Assembly: GCF_000455205.1 (NCBI RefSeq)
Contig: NZ_AUWQ01000034.1
Location: 33,647 to 97,646, forward strand
Reading direction: 5' to 3'
Source of the DNA: Mycobacterium sp. UM_CSW
GTDB lineage: Bacteria > Actinomycetota > Actinomycetes > Mycobacteriales > Mycobacteriaceae
Length of the DNA stretch: 64,000 nucleotides
The position numbers and the translations under genes are program-made. Below the pieces are notes generated by a model. That model saw nothing but the letters and a program-made list of their open reading frames with translations, had not been told where the DNA came from and searched no databases. The stretch's first letter is position 1, and the number at the start of each line of letters is the position of its first letter. Shown here in pieces: positions 43,472 through 56,214 of the stretch.

Positions 43472-45052
43472 CTAGACCGGGATCAGGCCGTGCTTGCGTG
43501 CGACGCGGAACCACAGTTGCTTGTCGCGCAGCAGGTGCATCGACTTGCGGAGCAGCAGCCGTGTCTGGTGCGGGTCGATGACCGCGTCGATGAATCCCCG
43601 CTCGGCGGCGGTCCACGGGATCGCCATGTTGAGGTTGTAGCCCTCGATGAAGTCCTTCTTGATCTGCTGCGCCTCGGGTGTTGTCGGGTCCGGGAACCGC
43701 TTCATCAAGAGCTGCGCGGCGCCCTCGGCGCCGATCACCGCGATGCGCGCGGTAGGCCAGGCGAAGTTGAAGTCGGCGGTCAGCTGTCGGGAGCCCATCA
43801 CGGCGTAGGCGCCGCCATAGGACTTGCGGATCGTGATCGTCACCTTCGGCACGTCGGCCTCGACGACCGAGTACAGGAACCGGCCGCCGCGCTTGATGAT
43901 GCCCCGCTTCTCCTCCTCCGCGCCCGGCAGGAAGCCCGGCGTGTCCACGACGAAAACCAGCGGGATGTTGAACGCGTCGCAGAACCGGATGAACCGGGCC
44001 GCCTTGTCGGAGGCCTCGTTGTCGATGGAACCGGACAGGTGCATCGGCTGGTTGGCGACCACGCCGACCGGGCGCCCGTCGACCCGGGCGTACCCGGTGA
44101 TGATGGCCGGCCCGTGCTGCGCGGCGACCTCGAGGAAGTCGCCGTCGTCGAAGATGCGCAGCAGGATCTCGTGCATGTCGTAGGCCATGTTGTCGGAGTC
44201 CGGCACGATCGAGTCGAGCTCCAGATCGGTCGGCGTGATCTCCGGCTCCAGGCCGGGGTTGACGATCGGCGGCTTGTCGAAGCAGTTGGACGGCAGAAAC
44301 GACAGGAAGTCGCGCACGTACTGGAACGCCTCGGCCTCGGAGTCGACGACCTGGTGGATGTTGCCGTAGCGGGCCTGCGCGTCGGAGCCGCCGAGCTCGT
44401 CGAGGGTGACGTCCTCGCCGGTGACCTCCCGGATCACGTCGGGTCCCGTCACGAAGAAGTAGCCCTGGTCGCGCACCGACACCAGCAAGTCGTCCTGGAT
44501 CGGCGAATACACCGCTCCCCCAGCGCATTTGCCGAAAATGAGGGAGATCTGCGGAACCAGACCGGACAGCGCCTCGTGGCGCCGGCCCAGCTCGGCGTAC
44601 CACGCCAACGAGGTGACCGCGTCCTGGATGCGGGCGCCGCCGGAGTCCTGGATGCCGATGATCGGGCACCCGACCATCGCGCACCATTCCATTAGCCGGG
44701 CCACCTTGCGGCCGAACATCTCGCCGACCGTGCCCTGGAACACGGTCTGGTCGTGGGAGAACACCCCGACCGGGCGGCCGTCGATCATCGCGTGGCCGGT
44801 GACGCACCCGTCGCCGTAGAGCGCATTCGGGTCGTTCGGCGTCTTGGCCAGCGCCCCGACCTCGAAGAACGTGCCGGGATCGACCAGCGCGTGCACCCGC
44901 GCGCGGGCGCTCGGGATGCCCTTCTTGTCGCGCTTGGCGGCCGCCTTCTCGCCGCCGGGTTCCTTGGCGAGTTCCAGGCGAGCGTGCAGCTCGGCCAACT
45001 TCTCCGCAGTGGTGTGCTGAACGGGCGCTGGAGCTGGCACGGTCTCCGTCAC
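43472..45052 (-). CDS. accD4: Acyl-CoA carboxylase carboxyltransferase subunit AccD4
   Basis: The 526-residue carboxyltransferase beta subunit starts at GTG 45052 ([18 protein letters not shown]), chosen because it lies 7 bases after the pks13 stop with AGGTAGG upstream. An ATG 16 codons earlier would overlap pks13. The two crotonase-fold halves show [16 protein letters not shown] and [19 protein letters not shown], the acyl-CoA and carboxybiotin oxyanion holes. It carboxylates the C24-C26 alpha-chain acyl-CoA to give the extender used by Pks13, with AccA3 and AccD5/AccE5. It is last in the fadD32-pks13-accD4 operon. Confidence 0.95.
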   Translation of the reverse strand: MTETVPAPAPVQHTTAEKLAELHARLELAKEPGGEKAAAKRDKKGIPSARARVHALVDPGTFFEVGALAKTPNDPNALYGDGCVTGHAMIDGRPVGVFSHDQTVFQGTVGEMFGRKVARLMEWCAMVGCPIIGIQDSGGARIQDAVTSLAWYAELGRRHEALSGLVPQISLIFGKCAGGAVYSPIQDDLLVSVRDQGYFFVTGPDVIREVTGEDVTLDELGGSDAQARYGNIHQVVDSEAEAFQYVRDFLSFLPSNCFDKPPIVNPGLEPEITPTDLELDSIVPDSDNMAYDMHEILLRIFDDGDFLEVAAQHGPAIITGYARVDGRPVGVVANQPMHLSGSIDNEASDKAARFIRFCDAFNIPLVFVVDTPGFLPGAEEEKRGIIKRGGRFLYSVVEADVPKVTITIRKSYGGAYAVMGSRQLTADFNFAWPTARIAVIGAEGAAQLLMKRFPDPTTPEAQQIKKDFIEGYNLNMAIPWTAAERGFIDAVIDPHQTRLLLRKSMHLLRDKQLWFRVARKHGLIPV

Positions 45053-45059
45053 TACTTGC

Positions 45060-48000
45060 CTACCTAACCTGTTCGGACTTGTCCTGCTGCCGTTCGGCAT
45101 CGATCTTGTTCAGCGCCTGGGTCATGTGCGCGCCGACCTTCGCGATGATCGGCTCGTCGATGGCCTGGATGTGCTCGCCACCGATCGGCACGATCTCGAG
45201 GTCGGACACGTACTCGCCCCAGCCGCCGTCCGGCTTGCGGGTGGCGTAGCGCGGCTCGAACATGATCGCGTCGTCATGGTAGCGATCGGCCATGTAGAGC
45301 GTGACGTGCCCGTCGTACGGCTGGATCTGGGCGGTGTCGATGGCCCGGTTGTCCAGGTACGACGTGCGCTGGTGCTCGATGATCCCGGCCGGGATCTGCA
45401 CCCCGCTCTGACTGACCGCCTCCAGCACGAACTTGATCTGGCCCTCGTCGTCGAGCTGCTCGAGGTGCTCGTAGGGGATCTCCGGAATGGTGACGTTGAA
45501 CGTCTTCTCGGCGAACCGGGCGTAGCGATCCCAGCGCTTGCGGATCTCCTCCTTGGTCTGCGGAACCTCCTCGCCCGCTCGCACCGCGTCGATCAGGCCG
45601 ACCCACTCGACGTCCTTGCCCAGTCGCTTCAGCCCGATCGCGCACGCGTAGGCCAGCACGCCGCCGAGAGACCAGCCGGCCAGGATGTAGGGCCCGTCGC
45701 CCTGCATCTCGATCAGCTTCGGAACGTATTGCGCCGCACGCTCTTCGATCGTGCCCTCGACCCGCTCGAGCCCGTACATCGGGGTGTCCGCCGGCAACCG
45801 GTTGAGCAGCGGCTCGTAGACCACCGTCGAACCGCCGGCCGGGTGGAACACGAACACCGGGGTCCGCGTGCTGCCCTCCGGGCGCGCCCGCAGGGTTCGC
45901 ACGAAACCGTCGACCACCCCGGCCTCCAGGTGCTCGCGCACCTTCTCGGCCAGCGCCTCGATGTTCTCCGACGCCAACACGTCCTCGGCGGTGATCGGAC
46001 CCTCGGCGCGCTCCGAAAGCCGTTGCGCCATCTTGGCGGCGGCGTCGGCGTCCAGCTTGGGCAGCGGGTTGAAGATGCCGCCCGGGGACTTGCCGGTCAC
46101 GATCGCCCACGTGGCGAACGCGACCCGCTCGGCCGCGTCGCGCGGCGGCACGTCGGAGTTGAGCGCCTGGGCGACCGCCTGCTGGTTGAGCGCCTCCGCC
46201 GCCCCGGCCAGGTTCGGCTGGCCGCCGTTGGTTGCCCCATTCCCGGCCGGCCCGGCCGGTCCAGACGGGTTGGTCGGCGGCGGCGGGATCGGAAGATCCT
46301 GCGCCGGGGGCGCCTGCGTCTGCGGCTCGGCCTGCGGGTCGGGAGCCGGCGCCACCACCGACGCGGGCGTCGCGCCGCTGAGCAATTCGGCCTGCTCCCT
46401 GGCGATCTCCTCGGCCGTCTGCGTCTTCTGGTGCTCGGCAAGCTGCTGCACCTCGTCGCGGTGCTCGACGGCGTACTCGATCAGCTTCTCGACCGCGTAG
46501 AGGTTGGCGTCGCGCACCGCGGTCAGCTGGATCGGCGGGAGGTCGAAGTCGTATTCGACGCGGTTCTTGATCCGCACCGCCATCAGCGAATCGAGGCCCA
46601 GCTCGATCAGCGGCACCTCCCACGGCAGGTCCTCGGGCTCGTAACCCATGGCCGCGCCGACGATGGCGCCGAGCCGATCGGCAATGGTCTCGCCGGAATC
46701 CGGCGACCACTTGCTGAAACCGGCCGGCATGTACCGGTTGGTCAAGCTGTCGGTGAGCGCCTCCTGCTCCGGACCTTCGGAGGAAGCCTCCGGCGCGGCC
46801 GCCACGGTGGCCTCGATCGCCGTGCCCGCGCCGACCGCAACCGGCAGCACGGACTCGGCACCGCCCCGCGTCACCAGCGCGTCGTACACGAGCGTGAACG
46901 ACTCGTCGATGCGGGCGTGCACCTGAACCGACGCCCCGCCGGGATGCCGGGTCAGGGTGGTCACCAGCCGGGAGCCCTCCCCCGGCTTGGCGCGCTCCTC
47001 GGCGGCGGTCAACTTGGCGTCCGGAAGCACTTCGGCCGCAGCCGCTTTCACCAACGACGCCAAATCCGTCAGGCCCTTGGGCGCGTACTCCCACACGTGG
47101 CGGCCGTCCGGCAGCGCGACGTGGTTACCCGGCATGATGATCGCGCCGCTGCCCGAGGCGACCTGCACGTCGAGCCAGTGCTCCTTGCGCTTGAACCGGG
47201 TCGGCGGGATGTTTGCGTAATCCTGCGGCCCCGCGGCCCGGGTGAACAGCGTGCGCGGGTCCAGGTCGTGGCCGTAGACGTAGAGCTGGGCCAGTGTCGA
47301 GATGATCGACTCGACCTCGTCCTGCTTGCGGGCCAGCGTCGGGATCAGCTGGGCGTCGTGCAGCCCGGCGTCCGCCGTGGTCAGGCCGACCTGCATCAGC
47401 GCGACGGGGTTGGGCGCGAGTTCGACGAAGGTGGTGTGCCCACTGTCGACGGCGTTGCGGATTCCGTGGGTGAAGTAGACGGAATGACGCAGCCCCTTCT
47501 TCCAGTAGTCCACGTCGTGGATCGGCTCGCTGCCCGGCTTGATGTAGCTGCCCTCGTGCACGGTCGAGTAGATGCCGCACGTCGGGCTCATCGGCTTGAT
47601 GCCCTGCAGCTCCGCGGCCAGCTCCCCGAGCAGGGGATCCATCTGCTGGGTGTGGCTGGCGCCCTTGGTCTGGAACTTGCGGGCGAACTTGCCCTCGGCC
47701 TCGGCCCGGGCGATGATCGCGTCCACCTGGTCGGGCGGTCCGCCGATGACGGTCTGGGTGGGTGCGGCGTAGACGCACACCTCCAGGTCGGGGTAGTCGG
47801 AGAACACCGTCTTGATCTCGTCGGCGGAGTACTCCACCAGCGCCATCAGCCGGATGTACTCACCGAACAGCATCGCCTCGCCCTCGCCCATCAGGTGCGA
47901 GCGCGAGCAGATGGCCCGGGTGGCGTCGCGCAGCGACAGGCCGCCGGCGAAGTACGCCGACGCCGCCTCGCCCAGCGACTGGCCGACCACGGCGGCGGGC

Positions 48001-50393
48001 TTGGCGCCGTGATGCTTGAGCAGCTCGCCCAGCGCGATCTGGATCGCGAAGATGGTCACCTGGGTGGTCTCGATGCCGTAGTCCTGCGAGTCGTCCAGGA
48101 TCAGCTCGAGCACCGAGTAGCCCAGCTCGTCCTGGACCAGCGCGTCGACCTTCTCGATCCACTTGGCGAAGACCTCGTTGCGCAGGTACAGGCTCTTGCC
48201 CATCTTGCGGTGCTGCGCGCCGAAACCGGCCAGCACCCACACCGGTCCGTTGCTCACCGGGCCGTCGACGCTGAACACGTTCGGCCGCTGCTTGCCCTCG
48301 GCGATCGCGCGCAGGCCCTTGATGGCCTCCTCGTGGTCGTGCGCCAGCACCACCGCGCGCGAGCGGCCGTGGTTGCGACGCGAGAGCGACCGACCGATCG
48401 ATTCCAGCGACGACGCCTGGCCCTCGGGGCTTTCCATCCAGTCCGCGAGCTCCGCCGCCGCGGCCTTCTTGCGGGAGGTCAGGAACGCCGACACGACGAG
48501 CGGGATCACCGGTGGCGGAAGCTCTTGCGCCGCAAGCTCTTCCAGTGCCGCGGCTTTGAGCTCCAGCGCCTCCTCGGTGACCTCCGGCAGGTCGGGCTCT
48601 TCCTCCTCGGCCGCTGCGGTGGCGTCGGGGATGATGTTGCCGAAGTCGTCGAACCGCAGCGAGTGCGCCTCGAACGTGGGCGCTTGAGCGGTTTCCGAGG
48701 CCGCCTCGGCGACCGCCTTCGCCTCGGGCTGCGGCTCCGGCTCCTTCTCGATCACGTCGCGGGGCAAGACCTCGCGCACCACCACGTGCGCGTTGGCCCC
48801 ACCGAAGCCGAAGCTGGATACTCCGGCCAACGCGTAGCCGCCGTAGCGCGGCCAATCGGTTGCCTTGTCAATCACTTTCAGGCGCATCGCGTCGAAGTCG
48901 ATGTAGGGGCTGGGCCCGGCGAAGTTGAGCGACGGCGGCAGCTTGTCGTGCTGCAGCGCCAGCACCACCTTGGCCATGCTGGCCGCGCCGGCGGCCGACT
49001 CCATGTGCCCCACATTGGTTTTCACCGCGCCCAGCAGCGCCGGGCGGTCGGCCGGACGGCCCCTGCCGACGACGCGGCCCAGCGCCTCGGCCTCGATCGG
49101 GTCACCGAGGACGGTGCCGGTGCCGTGCGCCTCGATGTAGTCGACGTTGCGCGGATCGATGCCGGCGTCCTTGTAGGCCCGGCGCAGCACGTCGGCCTGG
49201 GCGTCCTGGTTGGGCGCGATCAGGCCGTTGGACCGGCCGTCGTGGTTGACCGCACTGCCGGCGATCACGGCCAGGATCTGGTCACCGTCGCGGCGGGCGT
49301 CGTCGACCCGCTTGAGCACCAGCATGCCGGCGCCCTCCGAGCGGGTGTAGCCGTCGGCATCCGAGGAGAACGACTTGATCCGGCCGTCCGGCGCCAGCAC
49401 CGCCCCGATCTCGTCGAAACCGAGCGTCACCGCGGGCGTGATCAGCGCGTTGACGCCACCGGCCACCGCCACGTCGGCCTCGCCGTTGCGCAGCGCCTGC
49501 ACCGCCTGGTGGATCGCCACCAGCGAGCTCGAGCACGCGGTGTCGACCGCGACGGACGGCCCACGGAAGTCGTAGAAGTAGGACACCCGGTTCGCGATGA
49601 TCGACGGTGAGTTACCGGTGATCGCGTACGGGTGCGCGGCCGTCGGGTCGGAGATGGCCAAGAAGCCGTAGTCATGGTTGGAAACGCCGACGAAGACGCC
49701 GACCGCCTCACCGCGCAGACTCGACGCCGGGATGCGCGCGTGCTCGAGCGCCTCCCAGGTCAGCTCCAGCGCCATCCGCTGCTGCGGGTCGATGTTGTCG
49801 GCCTCGGTCTTGGCGATCGCGAAGAACTCGGAGTCGAAGCCCTTGATGTCCTTCAGATAGCCGCCGCGGGTGCGGGCCTTCGTGATCCGCTCGGCCAGCC
49901 GCGGCTCGTCGAGAAATTCCTCCCAGCGGCCCTCGGGCAGATCGGTGATGGCGTCGCGGCCCTCGATCAGCGCCTGCCAGGTTTCCTCGGGGCTGTTCAT
50001 GTCGCCGGGCAGGCGGGTCGCCAGGCCCACGACGGCGATGTCGACGCGCTCGGCGGGGCCTTTGCGCGACCAGTCGACGACGTCGTCGTCCGACAGGTCC
50101 GGTTCGGGCTCGCCCTCGATGATCCGGGTCGCCAGCGACTCGATGGTCGGATGCTGGAACGCCACCGCGACCGACAGCGTGACACCGGTCATGTCCTCGA
50201 TGTCGGCGGCCATCGCCACCGCGTCGCGCGACGACAGGCCCAGCTCGACCATCGGCACCGACTCGTCGATCGAATCGGGCGACTGCCCGGTGGCCTTGGC
50301 GACGTAGTTCCGCAGCCATTGGCGCATCTCGGGGACGGACATGTCGGCCTTCTTGGCGGGCAGATTCTCCTGGGATTCGTCTATGTCAGTCAT
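45060..50393 (-). CDS. pks13: Polyketide synthase Pks13 (mycolic acid condensase)
   Basis: The 1777-residue protein has domain order ACP-KS-AT-ACP-TE. ACP1 Ser55 ([11 protein letters not shown]) receives the meromycolyl chain from FadD32. The KS has Cys287 (DTACSSSL). The AT has Ser806 (GQSLGEA) for carboxyacyl extender. ACP2 Ser1269 (LGLDSLMAV) carries it. The thioesterase Ser1575 (GWSLGGVLA) transfers the product to trehalose. The ACP2-TE linker is Pro/Ala/Gln-rich (about 1340-1430) and roughly 40 residues longer than in M. tuberculosis by the offset of the TE serine. It acts in the cytosol near the membrane, is essential in relatives, and starts 10 bases after fadD32. Confidence 0.97.
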   Translation of the reverse strand: MTDIDESQENLPAKKADMSVPEMRQWLRNYVAKATGQSPDSIDESVPMVELGLSSRDAVAMAADIEDMTGVTLSVAVAFQHPTIESLATRIIEGEPEPDLSDDDVVDWSRKGPAERVDIAVVGLATRLPGDMNSPEETWQALIEGRDAITDLPEGRWEEFLDEPRLAERITKARTRGGYLKDIKGFDSEFFAIAKTEADNIDPQQRMALELTWEALEHARIPASSLRGEAVGVFVGVSNHDYGFLAISDPTAAHPYAITGNSPSIIANRVSYFYDFRGPSVAVDTACSSSLVAIHQAVQALRNGEADVAVAGGVNALITPAVTLGFDEIGAVLAPDGRIKSFSSDADGYTRSEGAGMLVLKRVDDARRDGDQILAVIAGSAVNHDGRSNGLIAPNQDAQADVLRRAYKDAGIDPRNVDYIEAHGTGTVLGDPIEAEALGRVVGRGRPADRPALLGAVKTNVGHMESAAGAASMAKVVLALQHDKLPPSLNFAGPSPYIDFDAMRLKVIDKATDWPRYGGYALAGVSSFGFGGANAHVVVREVLPRDVIEKEPEPQPEAKAVAEAASETAQAPTFEAHSLRFDDFGNIIPDATAAAEEEEPDLPEVTEEALELKAAALEELAAQELPPPVIPLVVSAFLTSRKKAAAAELADWMESPEGQASSLESIGRSLSRRNHGRSRAVVLAHDHEEAIKGLRAIAEGKQRPNVFSVDGPVSNGPVWVLAGFGAQHRKMGKSLYLRNEVFAKWIEKVDALVQDELGYSVLELILDDSQDYGIETTQVTIFAIQIALGELLKHHGAKPAAVVGQSLGEAASAYFAGGLSLRDATRAICSRSHLMGEGEAMLFGEYIRLMALVEYSADEIKTVFSDYPDLEVCVYAAPTQTVIGGPPDQVDAIIARAEAEGKFARKFQTKGASHTQQMDPLLGELAAELQGIKPMSPTCGIYSTVHEGSYIKPGSEPIHDVDYWKKGLRHSVYFTHGIRNAVDSGHTTFVELAPNPVALMQVGLTTADAGLHDAQLIPTLARKQDEVESIISTLAQLYVYGHDLDPRTLFTRAAGPQDYANIPPTRFKRKEHWLDVQVASGSGAIIMPGNHVALPDGRHVWEYAPKGLTDLASLVKAAAAEVLPDAKLTAAEERAKPGEGSRLVTTLTRHPGGASVQVHARIDESFTLVYDALVTRGGAESVLPVAVGAGTAIEATVAAAPEASSEGPEQEALTDSLTNRYMPAGFSKWSPDSGETIADRLGAIVGAAMGYEPEDLPWEVPLIELGLDSLMAVRIKNRVEYDFDLPPIQLTAVRDANLYAVEKLIEYAVEHRDEVQQLAEHQKTQTAEEIAREQAELLSGATPASVVAPAPDPQAEPQTQAPPAQDLPIPPPPTNPSGPAGPAGNGATNGGQPNLAGAAEALNQQAVAQALNSDVPPRDAAERVAFATWAIVTGKSPGGIFNPLPKLDADAAAKMAQRLSERAEGPITAEDVLASENIEALAEKVREHLEAGVVDGFVRTLRARPEGSTRTPVFVFHPAGGSTVVYEPLLNRLPADTPMYGLERVEGTIEERAAQYVPKLIEMQGDGPYILAGWSLGGVLAYACAIGLKRLGKDVEWVGLIDAVRAGEEVPQTKEEIRKRWDRYARFAEKTFNVTIPEIPYEHLEQLDDEGQIKFVLEAVSQSGVQIPAGIIEHQRTSYLDNRAIDTAQIQPYDGHVTLYMADRYHDDAIMFEPRYATRKPDGGWGEYVSDLEIVPIGGEHIQAIDEPIIAKVGAHMTQALNKIDAERQQDKSEQVR

Positions 50394-50403
50394 GATTCCT
50401 GGT

Positions 50404-52326
50404 TCAGTCGTTCGCGCCCGCGAAGGCGGTCGGGGAACCGATGCCGCTGCGCAGGCTTCCGTCGAGGTAGGCGGCGCGGCAGGCGCGGCGCCCGATCTTG
50501 CCGCTCGAGGTGCGCGGGATGGTTCCGGCCTGCACCAGCAGCAGGTCGCGCACCGTGACGCCGTGCCGCACGGCGATGGCCGCGCGGATGTCGTCGGCGA
50601 TGGGCTGGTAGTCGAGCTTGTGCGTGCCGGCGGCGCGCTCGGCGACGATCACGAGCTGCTCGGAGGTGTCCTCGGGGTCGTGCTTGATGCCGGCGTGCGG
50701 GTTGTCGAATACGACCTGGGGCAGCTGGTTGGCCGGGACCGAGAAGGCGGCCACGTAGCCGGTGCGCAGCGCGCGGCTGGCTTCCTGCGCCGAGTACTCG
50801 AGGTCCTGCGGGTAGTGGTTGCGCCCGTCGATGATGACCAGGTCCTTGATGCGGCCGACGATATAGAGGTGGCCGTCGTGGTAGGTGCCGTAGTCACCGG
50901 TGCGCACCCACAGCCCGTCGTCCGCGGCGCCCTCGGCGTGCGACTCGCTGATGCGGGACTTCAGGATGTTGCGGAAGGTGTGCTGGGTTTCCTCTTCCTT
51001 GCCCCAGTACCCGGTGCCGAGGTTGTTGCCGTGCAGCCAGATCTCGCCGACATGCCCGTCCGGCAGCTCGCTGGCCGTGTCCGGGTCGACGATGACGGCC
51101 CACTCGTCGACACCGATGATGCCGGCGGACACCTGGGGGACCGCGTTCGGCGCGTCGGCGGGGACCTCGACGAAGCGTTGGTTGTTCATCTCGTCGCGGT
51201 CGACGTGGATGACCCGGGGCGCCTCGTCCATCGGCGTCGTGGAGACGAACAAAGTCGCCTCGGCCAGGCCATAGGACGGCTTGATCGCCGTCTTCCGCAG
51301 GCCGTACGGCGCGAACGCCTCGTAGAACTTGCGCATCGACGCCGGGGACACCGGCTCGCTGCCGTTGAGGATGCCCTTCACGTTGCTCAGGTCCAGGGGC
51401 GGCTCACCCTCCTTGGGCGCGCCGCGCACCGCGGCGTGCTCGAAGGCGAAGTTCGGCGCGACGGTGAAGACCTCGCACTCCGGGGCGTCGTCGGGCTTGC
51501 GCGCCATCTCCCGGATCCACCGGCCCGGCCGCCGCACGAACGCGGCCGGGGTCATGAAGGTGAAACTCTGGCCGAGCACCGGCGACAGCAGCGCAGTGAT
51601 CAGGCCCATGTCGTGGAAGAAGGGCAGCCAGGACAACCCGCGGTCGCCCTCTTTGCCCTCGAGGCCGTTGAGCACCTGCAGCACGTTGGTCGGCAGGTTC
51701 AGGTGGGTGATCTGCACGCCGGTCGGGGTGCGCGTGGAGCCGGAGGTGTACTGCAAGTAGGCGATGGTGTTCTCGTCGGCCACCGGCTCTTCCCAGGTGG
51801 CGGCGACCTCGTTCGGCACGGCGTCGACGGCGATGACGCGCGGGCGCTCCTTGGCCGAGCGGGCGCGGATGAACTTGCGGACTCCCTCGGCGGCCTCGGT
51901 GGTGGTCAGGATGGTCGACGGGGTGCAGTCGTCGAGCACGGCGTGCAGACGGCCGACGTGGCCCGGTTCGCTCGGGTCGAACAGCGGCACGGCGATCCTG
52001 CAGGCATACAGCGCGCCGAAGAACGCGACCAGGTAGTTGAGGTTCTGGGGGCACAGGATGGCGATGCGGTCGCCGGGCTGGGTGACCTGTTGCAGGCGAG
52101 CGCCGACGGCCCGGTTGCGGGCGCTGAACTCCGACCAGGAGATGTCGCGGTACTCGCCGTCGCGCTCGGTGGAGTAGTCGATGAACCGATAGGCGAGCTT
52201 TTCGCCGCGAACCTTCGCCCATTTCTCAACGTGACGAACCAGGTTCGTGTTGTCCGGGAACCTGATCTTCCCATTCACGATGAACGGGTTGTGGTACGCC
52301 ATGCCGTCTTCTCCTGTCACAACCAT
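50404..52326 (-). CDS. fadD32: Long-chain fatty-acyl-AMP ligase FadD32
   Basis: The 640-residue adenylating enzyme has [11 protein letters not shown] as P-loop (A3), the acyl tunnel region around [20 protein letters not shown] with the FAAL-specific insertion nearby, WVRTGDYG (A7) and [11 protein letters not shown] (A10 lysine). It makes meromycolyl-AMP and loads it on Pks13 ACP1. The ATG at 52326 gives [15 protein letters not shown], matching the family start. It is first in the fadD32-pks13-accD4 operon, and the promoter must lie in the 300-bp gap upstream. Confidence 0.96.
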   Translation of the reverse strand: MVVTGEDGMAYHNPFIVNGKIRFPDNTNLVRHVEKWAKVRGEKLAYRFIDYSTERDGEYRDISWSEFSARNRAVGARLQQVTQPGDRIAILCPQNLNYLVAFFGALYACRIAVPLFDPSEPGHVGRLHAVLDDCTPSTILTTTEAAEGVRKFIRARSAKERPRVIAVDAVPNEVAATWEEPVADENTIAYLQYTSGSTRTPTGVQITHLNLPTNVLQVLNGLEGKEGDRGLSWLPFFHDMGLITALLSPVLGQSFTFMTPAAFVRRPGRWIREMARKPDDAPECEVFTVAPNFAFEHAAVRGAPKEGEPPLDLSNVKGILNGSEPVSPASMRKFYEAFAPYGLRKTAIKPSYGLAEATLFVSTTPMDEAPRVIHVDRDEMNNQRFVEVPADAPNAVPQVSAGIIGVDEWAVIVDPDTASELPDGHVGEIWLHGNNLGTGYWGKEEETQHTFRNILKSRISESHAEGAADDGLWVRTGDYGTYHDGHLYIVGRIKDLVIIDGRNHYPQDLEYSAQEASRALRTGYVAAFSVPANQLPQVVFDNPHAGIKHDPEDTSEQLVIVAERAAGTHKLDYQPIADDIRAAIAVRHGVTVRDLLLVQAGTIPRTSSGKIGRRACRAAYLDGSLRSGIGSPTAFAGAND

Positions 52327-52626
52327 CTCGGTCGGCTTGGCCGACTCAATGCCTTGCCGGCTTCGCCGACTGGTCCTCTATACACGAGCCGGCTGTGCAC
52401 GACACCCGGCTGGGAGCGCCGGTCCGTGCCAGTCCCCGCCAGCTTCGGCCCCGATCGGGACCGCAACCAAGTGCTGATTGCTCTTAATTTTCTCTTAATG
52501 TTAAGGGCCGCCCCGCGGCAGACCAAATCACAAGGTACCGCCGATCCCGTCACGGATTCGCCTACGTCGCGGCTGTGTCTAGTGCCTCTTCCTCGGGCCG
52601 ACCCGGCCCATCGTCATCCGGCCGAG
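52327..52626. promoter_or_regulatory. Regulatory gap between culp6 and the fadD32 operon
   Basis: No gene is seen in this 300-bp stretch. It contains an AT-rich patch with a direct repeat CTCTTAAT at 52481-52488 and 52492-52499 (11-base period), followed by CTTAA-TG-TTAAG (52494-52505). It lies about 155 bp before the fadD32 start on the minus strand and is a candidate activator or repressor site. Confidence 0.45.
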
Positions 52627-53637
52627 TCACCCATGTTTGGGATGCGGCGCGTTTTCGATCAGCCCGCGGACCCAATTCAGCGTCCAATCGGTCGCCGGAG
52701 CCCCGTCGAGGTTCCAGAACTGCGTCGTGGCATACAGCGCGTGGACCGGCTGCCCGGCGCCACCGGCCAGGGTGTTCAACGTGTCCGGCAGCTTGGCGAC
52801 GCTGAACGCTTCGTTCGGCGCCGCGCAGATGAGGTCACCCGGTGCGCAGATCTCGTTCGTCTTGCCGTTCAGCGCGCCGAAGCCGCCCGGCCGCGCACCC
52901 GTCATGGTCAGGCCGAGCCCGGACAGCACCGGCACCTCGTGCAGCGTGATCTCGGCGCCCTCGCCCGGCGGGTTGGGCCCGATGTCGTTGCCCACCCCGT
53001 CCTGGCGACGGCCGTCGGCGATCAACGTCACACCGAGCACCAGGTCGTCGTCGACGGGTCCGCGGCCGTTGCCGATGTCGCTGGCGATGTCGCCGATGAT
53101 CACCGCGCCCTGGGAGAAACCCATCAGCACGTAACTGGTCAGCGGGCACTTGTTGTTCATGTCGGTCATCGCCTGGACCGTCGCGCGGGTGCCCTCCGCC
53201 CGGCTTTCGTTGTAGGACATCTGCGTGTCGCCGCTCAACGGGTTGTGGAACTGCGCCGTGTAGGGGGTGGTGTACGTCTGCACCCGCGACGACGGGAACT
53301 GCTGGGAGATCTCGTTTGTCACCTTGTGCAGCAACGCATTCGGGAACTGCCCCGGGTTGAGCGGGTCGTCCTGCGGGGCGGACTCCCAGGTGCCGGGGAC
53401 GTTGACCAGCTGCACGTCGGGGCACGAGGCGTCCTGAGACGCCGGCCGCGGCTTGTGCGGGTGGGTCGACGTGGAGGGCGGCGGCAGGATGCCGGGGGGC
53501 ACGGCGCTGGGCGGCGATTCGCGGTTGCGCAGCAGCGTGATGACGGCCACCACGACCAGCAACACGACGCCCGCCACGGCAAGGGCGGCAACCCAGGCGA
53601 GGATCCGGTGGCGTTTACGCCGCGCGCTCGTCGTCAT
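52627..53637 (-). CDS. culp6: Cutinase-like protein Culp6 (Rv3802c-like thioesterase/phospholipase)
   Basis: The 336-residue product has an N-terminal membrane anchor or signal ([24 protein letters not shown]), a Pro-rich linker, then a cutinase-fold alpha/beta hydrolase with nucleophile Ser175 in GFSQG. It has the usual cysteines ([25 protein letters not shown]). The M. tuberculosis enzyme has phospholipase and thioesterase activity, is essential and is linked to envelope lipid remodelling. It starts at ATG 53637, 122 bp after fbpD. The frame upstream is not used. Confidence 0.92.
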   Translation of the reverse strand: MTTSARRKRHRILAWVAALAVAGVVLLVVVAVITLLRNRESPPSAVPPGILPPPSTSTHPHKPRPASQDASCPDVQLVNVPGTWESAPQDDPLNPGQFPNALLHKVTNEISQQFPSSRVQTYTTPYTAQFHNPLSGDTQMSYNESRAEGTRATVQAMTDMNNKCPLTSYVLMGFSQGAVIIGDIASDIGNGRGPVDDDLVLGVTLIADGRRQDGVGNDIGPNPPGEGAEITLHEVPVLSGLGLTMTGARPGGFGALNGKTNEICAPGDLICAAPNEAFSVAKLPDTLNTLAGGAGQPVHALYATTQFWNLDGAPATDWTLNWVRGLIENAPHPKHG

Positions 53638-53759
53638 GGTCTCCTGCCAGCAGAGTCGGTCGATCGCAGCTCGGTTCCCGGGCAAGCGGACGTCCCGCCC
53701 CCTGCTGCACTTTCCTACACGGTACCGGCGTTGCGCGCGGCACCCCGGGCCTCGCCGTC

Positions 53760-54680
53760 CTAGCGGATCGCGCCCACGATGTCGCCCGACATGGCGCCCA
53801 GCTGACCCGCCCACGAGCCCCAGCCGTTGTCGCCGCCGCCGGGGAAGTCGAAGTGGCCGTTGTGCCCGCCGACGCTGCGGTACTGCTGGTAGAACATCCG
53901 GCTGTTGCCCATCGCCTCGCCGGCCTGGCCGATCATGGCGGCGGGATCGCTGGCCGCGTCGGTGGTCGGGCTCCACACCCAAACGCGGGTGTTGTTCTGC
54001 GCCAGCAGGGAGGCGTGCACCCACGGGTCGTGCCACTTCCACCGGCCCAGCTGCGGCGCGCCCCACATGCCGTTGCCGTCAACGCCGCCGAACTGCTGCA
54101 GTCCGGCCAGGATCGAACCGTTCGTCGTGGTGTTCGACGGGTACAGGAAACCGGACAGCGAACCGGCGAATCCGAAGCGGTCGGGGTGGAAGCAAGCCAG
54201 CGCCATCGCGGCATAGCCGCCCTGGGAGGCGCCGACGGCGGCGTGCCCGCCGGGTGCCAGGCCCTTGTTGGCGGCCAGCCAGTTGGGCAGCTCGCTGGAC
54301 AGGAAGGTGTCCCACTGCTTGCTGCCGTCGTTCTCCCAGTTGGTGTACATGCTGTAGGCGCCCCCGGCGGGTGCCACCACCGAGATGCCCTTGCCGGCCA
54401 GCGTGTTCATCGCGTTGCCGGCGGTGACCCAGTTGCTGACGTCCGGGGCGGCGTCGAAGGGGTCCAGCAGATACACCGCGTGCGGACCGCCGGCCAGGAA
54501 GGCCACCGGGATGTCACGGCCCATCGCCGCCGACGGGACCATCAGGCTTTCGTAACCCGCGGCCCTGGCCTTGCCGGCGGTCGCGGTCGTCACCAAGGCG
54601 AAGGTCACCCCCAACCCGACGGACAGTGCGATGACGCCAAACATCCGCAGAAGCGCTGACAGACCCCGTACGACCCTCAT
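53760..54680 (-). CDS. fbpD: MPT51/FbpD, antigen 85-family protein
   Basis: The 306-residue secreted alpha/beta hydrolase-fold protein has a signal peptide ending about TAGKARA before [10 protein letters not shown]. The start is ATG 54680, with a GTG two codons earlier. It has [11 protein letters not shown] near the catalytic His region and lacks the Ag85 Glu at the usual spacing. At the nucleophile position it reads GASQGGY with Ser152. MPT51 is generally viewed as a non-enzymatic, matrix-binding relative of Ag85. The fbpA gene lies 153 bp upstream across a hairpin. Confidence 0.9.
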   Translation of the reverse strand: MRVVRGLSALLRMFGVIALSVGLGVTFALVTTATAGKARAAGYESLMVPSAAMGRDIPVAFLAGGPHAVYLLDPFDAAPDVSNWVTAGNAMNTLAGKGISVVAPAGGAYSMYTNWENDGSKQWDTFLSSELPNWLAANKGLAPGGHAAVGASQGGYAAMALACFHPDRFGFAGSLSGFLYPSNTTTNGSILAGLQQFGGVDGNGMWGAPQLGRWKWHDPWVHASLLAQNNTRVWVWSPTTDAASDPAAMIGQAGEAMGNSRMFYQQYRSVGGHNGHFDFPGGGDNGWGSWAGQLGAMSGDIVGAIR

Positions 54681-54785
54681 GTCCACCCTCCATCGTCTAG
54701 TCGCTGTGTCTGCACATTAGCCAGGGCGGTAGTCGGGGCGGTCAGCAGGGTAGTGATATAGGCCACACTCGCCGCGCGCAAACCA

Positions 54786-54815
54786 ACGGCGGCGACCCGA
54801 TTGGATCGCCGCCGT
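54786..54815 (-). terminator. Intrinsic hairpin downstream of fbpA
   Basis: Ten-base perfect arms (ACGGCGGCGA and its complement) with a 10-base loop lie 18 bases beyond the fbpA stop. On the minus strand the hairpin is followed by TTGGTTTG. It is a good candidate terminator separating fbpA from fbpD. Confidence 0.75.
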
Positions 54816-54833
54816 CAGTCGCGTTGCTCGTTC

Positions 54834-56214
<1,381 letters not shown>

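Noticed and set aside
41781-44807. 1008-codon minus-strand open frame across fadE35 and accD4
   Set aside because: It is in the wrong frame of accD4 and antisense to fadE35, and it spans a terminator-like hairpin.
45126-49610. 1494-codon plus-strand open frame opposite pks13
   Set aside because: The composition is typical of antisense GC-rich DNA, with no motif, while the minus-strand frame has all Pks13 catalytic residues.
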